64,000 nucleotides of DNA from Chromera velia. Its lineage: Eukaryota; Sar; Chromeraceae. The DNA lies in the NCBI GenBank assembly GCA_018398765.1, contig JAHBMJ010002118.1, positions 40,854 through 104,853 of the forward strand, given 5' to 3'. This document shows, one piece after another, positions 56,837 through 64,000 of this stretch. How positions within the stretch are numbered: the stretch's first letter is position 1; each line of letters opens with the position of its first letter. The notes beneath the pieces are model-generated. The model was not told where the DNA came from. It worked only from the letters and a program-made list of their open reading frames with translations, and ran no database searches. A program made the position numbers and the translations under genes.

Positions 56837-57570
56837 TTTCAGACTATCTGTCTATCTGTCTGTCTGTCTTTCTTTTTTTCTTTCTTTCTTTCTTTCTTTC
56901 TTTCTTTTTTTCTTTTTTTCTTTCTTTCTTTCTTTCCTTCCTTCCTTCCTTCTTACATTCCTCCCTTTCCTCTTTGAAAATTCTTTCTTTCTTTTTTTTT
57001 TTTTCTTAATTTCTTTCTTTCTTCAATCAGAGGTTTTTCCCTCCGTGTCCCTGGAGGTTTTCCCCTAAGGCGCGACAAGGGGAGGGGGAAAGAAGAAATA
57101 CAGGGAGATAGGGAAACGAGAAGGCATCAAGTTACTGTATAGCGCCAAAAATTCGGCGACTGTTTCTTCCAGGTGCCAAATCGGAAGTTTTTGGCCGGCT
57201 GTGATAGTCAAGCAGGCTGGTATATCAAAAAACCGGAGTGGAAATGACTGTCAAACCTTCCCTGGCTCCTGTTCTGGTCAGAAAGGGTGGGAAAGGGAAG
57301 GAAGGGGGGAAACTGACCGAACGGAAATAGAGAGTGGGAAGAGCTGAAAAGGGGAAGGAAAAGCTAAGTTTTTTTCCTCACTGTTCGAAAGAGAAAGTTT
57401 TTTCCTGGCTGCAGACCGCCGTGATTGACAAAGCGGTGGTTAGCATGGCATGTCAGTGGTATGGTTAGGATATAGGTGAGGGGGGAGGGAATGAGATGCA
57501 AAGAGGGAACCGCTAACATGCTGAGGGGGTTGGGAAAGGAGGAACCACTGGCAGGCTTGGGACCGTAATT

Positions 57571-57891
57571 AATGGTACCAAGCAGCAGGTCTAATTTTTT
57601 TTGGGCAGGATGAAGAGAAAAAAAAGATAGGAAGAGAAAGGAAGAGATAGGAGAAGAGAGAGATATGAGAGAAAAGGAAAGGGTGGTGATGCATGGGGGG
57701 GTGGGGGTGCTCTACGGTGCTGCGGCGACTGTTGGAACACCAGACTCAGTCGTATTGTTTGTCCGGGGCCGGACATGGTGCACAACCGACGACTGAGAGG
57801 GGAGAGGCGAGAGAGACCTCAAGCATGACAGAACCATTTCAGGCTCTCAGGTCGTGAAGCAGGGTGGGCTTCAAGACAGTGATACATCATT
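57571..57891. other. no recognised gene
   Basis: Purine-rich to 57680, then mixed sequence with no coding signal. Confidence 0.5.
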
Positions 57892-58123
57892 GGGTTAACT
57901 CGAAGGGGTTATAAAATCTCATAGTAACTTTGAAAGTCATAATCATTATGGGTGGAACCATCAGTATCCTATAATCATTATGTGATTATATCATTTATAA
58001 TGGACATAATCATTATAAACAGAAATATCCTTATCAATTTTGAATATGTTTAGAACCATCATTTTGATTCATAATGATTAGCATATAAACCCGTATTCAC
58101 ATAATCATTATATGATAATTCAA
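57892..58123. repeat. AT-rich block with ATAATCATTAT words (left)
   Basis: Begins ATCATTGGGTTAACTC and contains five or more copies of ATAATCATTATG or its complement. The block at 62829-62996 has the same words and ends in GAGTTAACCCA, in inverted orientation. Confidence 0.7.
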
Positions 58124-59107
58124 ATAATGTTTATTTTTGGTTTTGTTGTGTTTCTTTTTCCTGGAAGCTGCGAAGGTTTACAGGCTGTGCAAGACTTAAT
58201 GGAGACCACTGTGTCTGACTTACTCATTATGCGATATCACAATTTATGAAAGGGTTTGAAGCGTTTTCCGAACACAAAGGCCCAACAGCCATCCGACAGC
58301 CGCCAGAGAAAACTCGCTGTAGGCAGGGGGGTTCTAGGGGGGGTTGGGTGTTAGGTGGGGGGAGAGAGAAGCATCTTCCGAACGCAAAGAACCGACATGC
58401 AGCCGCCAGAGAAGATAAAAAAAAGGAAGGGAAGAAGGAAATGAAGGAAGAAGGAAACAAAAAAAGAAAGGAACGAAGGAAAGAGGGAAGGAAAGAAGGA
58501 AGGAAGGAAGGAAGGAAGGGAGGAAGGAAGGAAGAAAGAAAAGAGGGAGGGAGGGAAGGAAGGAGGGAAGGGGAGGGAGGGAGGGAGGGAGGGAGGGAGG
58601 AACGAAGGAAGGAAAGAAGGAAGGAAGGGAGGAACGAAGGAAGGAAGGAAAGAAGGAAGGAAGGAAAGAAAGAGGGAAAGGGAAAGAAGGAAGGAAGGAA
58701 GGAAGGAAGGNATAATGTTTATTTTTGGTTTTGTTGTGTTTCTTTTTCCTGGAAGCTGCGAAGGTTTACAGGCTGTGCAAGACTTAATGGAGACCACTGT
58801 GTCTGACTTACTCATTATGCGATATCACAATTTATGAAAGGGTTTGAAGCGTTTTCCGAACACAAAGGCCCAACAGCCATCCGACAGCCGCCAGAGAAAA
58901 CTCGCTGTAGGCAGGGGGGTTCTAGGGGGGGTTGGGTGTTAGGTGGGGGGAGAGAGAAGCATCTTCCGAACGCAAAGAACCGACATGCAGCCGCCAGAGA
59001 AGATAAAAAAAAGGAAGGGAAGAAGGAAATGAAGGAAGAAGGAAACAAAAAAAGAAAGGAACGAAGGAAAGAGGGAAGGAAAGAAGGAAGGAAGGAAGGA
59101 AGGAAGG
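58124..59107. repeat. 396-bp duplication across a single-N join
   Basis: 58124-58519 and 58712-59107 appear identical base for base, with an offset of 588. The second copy begins directly after the N at 58711, inside an (AAGG) tract. This looks like an assembly join of the same locus twice. Each unit also contains a smaller internal repeat (TTCCGAACRCAAAG and CAGCCGCCAGAGAA). Confidence 0.85.
58430..58710. repeat. (AAGG)n microsatellite
   Basis: AAGG/AGGG units, ended by the N at 58711. Further (AAGG) tracts lie at 59019-59145 and 59490-59815. Confidence 0.95.
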
Positions 59108-59868
59108 AAGGAAGAAAAGAGGGAGGGAAGGAAGGGAAGGAAGGAATGTCAGTGTGGGGCAGTGAAAATGTCAATCCGTACAGTGGTGCAAGCTCATATA
59201 GCAAGAATGTACAGAGTGACAAAACTTGCATGCATGTGTTGTCCGTGCGTGTCAGCGCACTCTTTGCGCGCACTCTGACCTTTTGATAATTCAGAGATGA
59301 AATGCATGTACAGTAATACAAAATATGTCAGAATGATCCAATTGAGAGAAACAGTACGACCTGAAGAATCCGAATAACAGACCCATACATAACGTTATAA
59401 CTCCTCTGATTTGTGGCACTGGAGCTGATGCGTCTGAGGCTAGGCTCTATCTGTAGATAGGAGCGAGATTCTAAGTCTACACACCAACAAAGAAGGGAGG
59501 AAGGAAGGAAGGAACGAAGGAAGGAAGGAAGGCAGGGAGGAAGGAAGGAAAGAAGAAAAGAGGGAGGGAGGGAAGGAAGGAGGGAAGGGGGGGGAGGGAG
59601 GGAGGGAGGGAGGAAGGAAGGAAGGGAAGGAAGGAAAGAAGGAAGGAAGGAAGGAAGGAAGGAAGGAAGGAAGAAAAGAGGGAGGGAGGGAGGGAGGGAG
59701 GGAGGGAGGGAGGGAAGGAAGGGAAGGAAAGAAGGAAGGAAGGAAGGAAGGAAGGAAGGGAGGAAGGGAGGAAGGAAGGAAGGAAGGAAGGAAACAAAGA
59801 AAGAAGGAAGGGAACGAATAAATGAATGAGCAAAGGAAGGAAGGAAAAAAGGAAAAGAAGGCAGTAAA

Positions 59869-60785
59869 GTCTGTCTCGCCAAGGAAAAATGTTTACCTCG
59901 CTGTTGTGTGGGTGGGAGAGAGGGAAAGAAAGAGAGACGTCAAGCTGCGGGAGGATACACTCACTACTCGTGCTGTGGAACTGCTGAGGAGAATCCTTTC
60001 TGTCAGCATAAAGGTCTGTCTTGCCAAAGAAAAATGTTTGCCTCGCTGTTGTGTGGGTGGGGAGAGAGGGAAAGAAAGAGAAACGTCAAGCTGCGGGAGG
60101 ATACACTCACTACTCGTGCTGTGGAACTGCTGAGGAGAGTCCTTTCTGTTAGTACAAGGGTCTGTCTTGCCAAGGAAAAATGTTTGCCTCGTTGTTATGT
60201 GGGTGGGGAGAGAGGAAAAGAAAGAGAGACGGCAAGCTGCAGGAGGATACACTCACTGCTCATGCTGTGGAACTGCTGAGGAGAGTCCTTTCTGTCAGTA
60301 TAAAGGTCTGTCTTGCCAAAGAAAAATGTTTGCCTCACTGTTGTGTGGGTGGGGAGAGAGGGAAAGAAAGAGAGACGTCAAGCTGTGGGAGGATACACTC
60401 ACTACTCGTGCTGTGGAACTGCTGAGGAGAGTCCTTTCTGTCAGCACAAGGGTCTGTCTTGCCAAGGAAAAATGTTTGCCTCGTTGTTGTGTGGGTGGGG
60501 AGAGAGGGAAAGAAAGAGAGACGGCAAGCTGCGGGAGGATACACTCACTGCTCGTGCTGTGGAACTGCTGAGGAGAGTCCTTTCTGTCAGCACAGAGGTC
60601 TGTCTTGCCAAGGAAAAATGTTTGCCTCGCTGTTATGTGGGTGGGGAGAGAGGAAAAGAAAGAGAGACGGCAGGCTGCAGGAGGATACACTCACTGCTCG
60701 TGCTGTGGAACTGCTGAGGAGAGTCCTTTCTATCAGCACAAGGGTCTGTCTTGCCAAGGAAAATGTTTACCTTGCTGTTGTGCAG
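59869..60785. repeat. 146-bp tandem repeat, six copies plus a partial
   Basis: Units start at 59869, 60014, 60160, 60306, 60452, 60598 and 60744 (spacing 145, then 146 five times), each beginning GTCTGTCTYGCCAARGAAAA. The seventh is truncated after about 42 bp. Copies differ by scattered substitutions. 146 is not a multiple of three, so frames rotate; several overlapping frames stay open, but none has coding features. 146 bp equals one nucleosome core length. Confidence 0.95.
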
Positions 60786-62049
60786 ATGAAGGATCCGGAG
60801 AGAAGAAAGGAGAGAGATGGACACTCCACAAACACGATACACTGTACAAACAACATGTACAGTGTCAATGCTTCGAGCGAGCTTCATTTCTACGTCAAAG
60901 TTAGGTTAACAACCTGACAGGAGAAGCTTGCTTTATTCTGGGAAAAGCAACAAGAAGGATACACTCTCAAAAATCCGCGGAGACGACGGAGGGAAAAATC
61001 ACGGCTGCACTGAGGCCAGTGTACTGCATGGGAAAGAGGTGGAGCTCTATGAAGCTCTGCAATGTGCAACGGAAATACTCGAATCTCCAAGCAGTTCAGA
61101 GCTAACTTAAGGAATGCAGAGTTACTGAGGCAGTCCGTGCTCGTCGGTTCCGCAAAAAGCATGACGCATGCCAATTTTAGGAAAAAAGACCCGTAAAGCA
61201 GTTGCAAGCGAATTTCGGGAAATTCAGCCGCGCGGCGCCGGTGGCCGGGATCGCGCGGGCCAGGGGCCCGCGGCCGCTGAGCTGCATGGCGCAGATTGCC
61301 TGACCTTCATGCATACAGCTTGGATGTGGTCTGTTTGGCTCAAACGTCAGCTTCGCTAGGAAAACAGACCGCTGGGTCGAAACAAAGTGGCTTGGCAAAG
61401 ACCTCCCCAGAAGCCTATCAACTTGTTGCAAAGGGCACAAATGGCTTCTGCTGGCTTTAAGGTTTGCAACGCCGTAAACCGGATCAAAATTGAATTATCC
61501 TTCAGCTACCTTAAGATTTCAGATCGATGACCAGTCGGAAAGGCCGTCTACGCGAGTGGCCTCATGTTCCATATCGCTTCTGTCTGCTTTCAGAAGCTTT
61601 TGTTCGCTTTCCTTTCTGTCTGTAGAGTCAGATTCTTCTCTTGGGAAAATCAGGAACGAAATTCGTGCATGCAACGTGCTATGTAACGTGAGGTGACCTT
61701 GCCACGTTCCATCCGCTCCCATCCGCTTTGGAAAGCGGGCAAAAATAAAGTAGCGTTCTCGATATTGGTCTTAGTAAGCTTCTGACTCATTTTTGCTCTC
61801 CACGGCCTTTCCCCCAAGTGTACTCCCTCTTTGGCTGATTGGTTACATAGTTGCTTTGTTCTGCATGGAAGCTTTATCTTATATGTATTAAGGTTTCGAT
61901 GGGTGAATGCACGAATGTTGATTCACGCGAAGATGACACGTATTCAGATAGGTTCTTTGTCTGCCAAAGCATATGATATCTTGCTCGGCGACTCCGAATG
62001 ATCAGATCCACAGTCTCAGTGTTGTTCAAGGCAGTGTCACGTGCATGTT
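60786..62049. other. no recognised gene
   Basis: Mixed sequence. A GC-rich palindromic stretch lies at 61226-61275 (GCGCGGCGCCGG, GGGCCAGGGGCCCGCGGCCGC). Short frames on both strands carry no motif. Confidence 0.45.
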
Positions 62050-62053
62050 TCTC

Positions 62054-62117
<64 letters not shown>

Positions 62118-62153
62118 TGTGTCTGTGTGTGTGTATGTGTATATATATATGTA

Positions 62154-62228
<75 letters not shown>

Positions 62229-62235
62229 ATGTGCA
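62050..62235. repeat. (CT)n(TG)n microsatellite
   Basis: (CT) run, then (TG) with TATATATATG and TATG interruptions. Confidence 0.95.
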
Positions 62236-62828
62236 AGTGGGTATATTCCTCACTCCGCGTCGCTTTATCGTCGCTTCCAATTAATTGGGTCACTCCATCC
62301 TGTCCAGGGACCTGTTTGACTTAGGGTTTGCAAGAGAGTTGCTCTTCTTTGATCGATATTGATTCGAACTGGGGTTTTGACTCCCAAATTTGTTTTACTG
62401 ATATTTTGGTTGCTTTATTCTTTTCATTTGAAAGCTGAGGCGCCCGAGAGTGTCTCTGAATCTTTTGCCTCTTTTGTTGAAGAGCCTCTTTGCTTTGTTT
62501 GAACAATGAAGGAACTCGGAGACAATGAATGCTCGGCATATGGTGCACCTTTAAATGCAAAGTATGTTTTATTTGAAAAGACAATTGACGTTTTCTTTGT
62601 AAAACACACTTTGAATCATGTACTCTTGATGCTAAACGTTCTCTGCAACTAGCACGCAAGGATACACGAGGAGAGACGCCCTTACTATGCAGTGACAGTC
62701 GCGGTGAGACGCGTTTGACTGTCGATATTGGATCGATTAGTATGCACCCTGAGTTGACTGTCCTTTACAGACGCTCTTTATAGCACCAGCGTACATTGAT
62801 ATGCGTCGTCATAAAAGTTTTCCATAGG
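62236..62828. other. no recognised gene
   Basis: A minus frame at 62321-62659 has no motif; nothing else is seen. Confidence 0.45.
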
Positions 62829-62996
62829 TGTTTTTATATAATCATTATGGTTATTATGATAATCCTAGTGATAATCAATCATAATTATTATCATCATTAT
62901 GATAATCGGTCATAATGATTATAGAACTTTGCGATTATGTCTATAATCATTACGTCATTATTATAATGGAGCCATAATGATTATTGAGTTAACCCA
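62829..62996. repeat. AT-rich block with ATAATCATTAT words (right)
   Basis: Repeated ATAATCATTATG and CATAATGATTAT words ending in GAGTTAACCCA. It is the inverted counterpart of 57892-58123. Confidence 0.7.
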
Positions 62997-63252
62997 CAGA
63001 TGTAATCAAATGGAACTGTCATGTGGTAGAGGCAGGGGTGAGGGGGAGAGGTATAGTCAGGGAAGTAGATTTGATATCCTGCACAACTAAAGTTTTGCTA
63101 GACTGCCCCAGTGGAAGGAGGGGGCTCCCCCGGGGAGCAGACATGCATATGGGGTATGGGACTGACTCCAGAGGAGTGTATCCCAGTGGATAGCTACAGC
63201 CCTGTCGTAGACGAAAGTCTACTGAAACCGAAACTGAGACTGCATGCAGCAC

Positions 63253-63472
63253 CATGGCTGGCGTGCGTCAATCGTGTAGTTCTCATTTTTCTTGCTTTCC
63301 AGGGCCGTTCGCAAGCTTGCTTGTGTCAGATGGGCCTCCGTCGCGTTCGAAGCATGCATGCATCCCTAATGCGGGCCTACACCACATCTATGCTATCTGA
63401 TGCAAGCAAGCTTGCAAACGGCCCCGGAAAGCAAAAAAAATAAGAACTGCATGATTGACGCACGCCGGCCAT
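63253..63472. repeat. 220-bp foldback element
   Basis: Left arm 63253-63331 and right arm 63395-63472 are inverted copies with few mismatches and a 63-base loop. The arms contain GCAAGCAAGCTTGC, GGCCCCGGAAAGC (GGCCCTGGAAAGC on the left) and GATTGACGCACGCC. A single arm of the same sequence is at 49122-49200. Confidence 0.85.
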
Positions 63473-64000
63473 AGTTAATTCTACATTGGTGCATGATGGC
63501 GCCGACCTCCCCCCCCAGTGCTAGGGATACAATTATTGTAATTGCAATTATTGGAATTAATTGCAAACAATTATTGTTTACCAGGAGCGGGCGAGAGGCA
63601 ATTAGTTGCAATTAATTGCGATTTTTGTTTATGCGTTGTTTATGTGTTGCTATGTGTTGTTTATATGTTGTCATGTGTTGTTTAGGCGTGTTTAGGTACT
63701 GTTTAGTAATTTTTACAACAGTTTACACAGTTTAAAATATGAAACACCAAGTTGTAAGTCATGAAACGTTTGTTTTAGATGATTTATAATCATTTCATTT
63801 CATAAATGCTTACATTTGAGTTGATATTTCATTGTACACTGTCATCTGATACCCTAATTCACTTAATAACTACATATTTGAGTCTAATTGCAATTATTGG
63901 CAATTAATTGCAATGATTGTAATTATTGTTTAGCCGGACTTCCTTGAAGCAGTGGGCACTACAATTTAATTGCTTCTAGCACTGCCCCCCCCCCCCCCCC
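63473..64000. other. AT-rich end of window with paired direct repeats
   Basis: 63536-63584 and 63888-63940 are related direct repeats (TAATTGCAATTATTGG, AATTAATTGCAA, ATTATTGTTTA). The window ends in a run of about 17 C. No gene. Confidence 0.55.

Larger units (their letters stand above)
54602..57570. repeat. three copies of a dispersed repeat separated by (CTTT)n
   Basis: Copies at about 54605-55132, 55608-55925 and 57045-57568, same orientation. All contain GAGGTTTT(G/C)CCCT, AGTTTTTTCCTGGCTG, GGTATGGGTGAGG-like words and end in CCACTGG-G-GGG/CTCGGGACC. Copies 1 and 3 also share GTTCGGCGACTGTTTCTT-type sequence that copy 2 lacks, so copy 2 is an internal deletion. The spacers are long (CTTT) tracts. 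Confidence 0.8.

Noticed and set aside
59869-60785. CRISPR-like array
   Set aside because: The whole 146-bp unit repeats without unique spacers, in a eukaryotic scaffold; it is a minisatellite.
59822-60917. Repeated 120-150-residue protein with W-V-G-R-E-G-K-K-E-R motifs
   Set aside because: The unit is not a multiple of three and frames are open on both strands, so the frames reflect the satellite, not selection.
60890-62659. Several 60-110-residue frames in the right-hand region
   Set aside because: No motif, no splice partners and frames on both strands; consistent with chance.

Overview
This is a eukaryotic nuclear scaffold segment. It has short GT-AG introns, LTR and non-LTR retroelements, hAT-like DNA transposon remnants, abundant microsatellites and four runs of N (15670-15838, 37758, 51031-51218, 58711). 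I see no operons, ribosome binding sites, CRISPR arrays or tRNA/rRNA genes. A small secreted thrombospondin type 1 (TSP1) protein, a centrin-binding Sfi1-type protein, intermediate GC and heavy repeat load would fit an alveolate alga such as a chromerid (Chromera-like). That assignment is inference; no marker gene in the window proves it.

Layout. 1-5.2 kb: fragments of a reverse-transcriptase (RT) element, a two-copy gene family and a decayed hAT/DUF4371 transposase on the minus strand. 5.2-8.8 kb: gene-poor, with a diverged copy of the 5' end of the Sfi1 gene. 8.8-15.3 kb: small genes, mostly minus strand (TSP1 protein, a Cys-rich secreted protein, two related genes of unknown function, one with a membrane helix), plus a 324-bp foldback element. 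15.3-17.4 kb: microsatellites and a gap. 17.4-26.1 kb: a many-exon Sfi1-like gene, the best supported host gene. 27.35-33.36 kb: a complete but mutated Ty1/copia retrotransposon with both LTRs and a 5-bp target duplication. 35-39.7 kb: a decayed RT element on the minus strand, split by an insertion that carries a hAT transposase end and a MYND zinc-finger exon. 42.3-45 kb: purine microsatellites, a second MYND remnant and a large foldback element. 46.5-48.6 kb: a PITH-domain gene. 49-51 kb: hairpin-rich repeats and a gap. 51-64 kb: almost only satellites, including a 146-bp tandem array, a three-copy dispersed repeat and AT-rich inverted copies.

Two patterns run across the window. Introns of the Sfi1-like gene have an unusual donor, GTCAG with C at +3 in 14 of 15 introns, paired with TGCAG acceptors. 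The mobile elements keep long correct reading frames but are studded with nonsense codons that are mostly explicable by C-to-T or G-to-A transitions; the two LTRs of the copia element differ by 13 transitions and 1 transversion. This resembles a repeat-directed or methylation-driven mutation process rather than ordinary decay.
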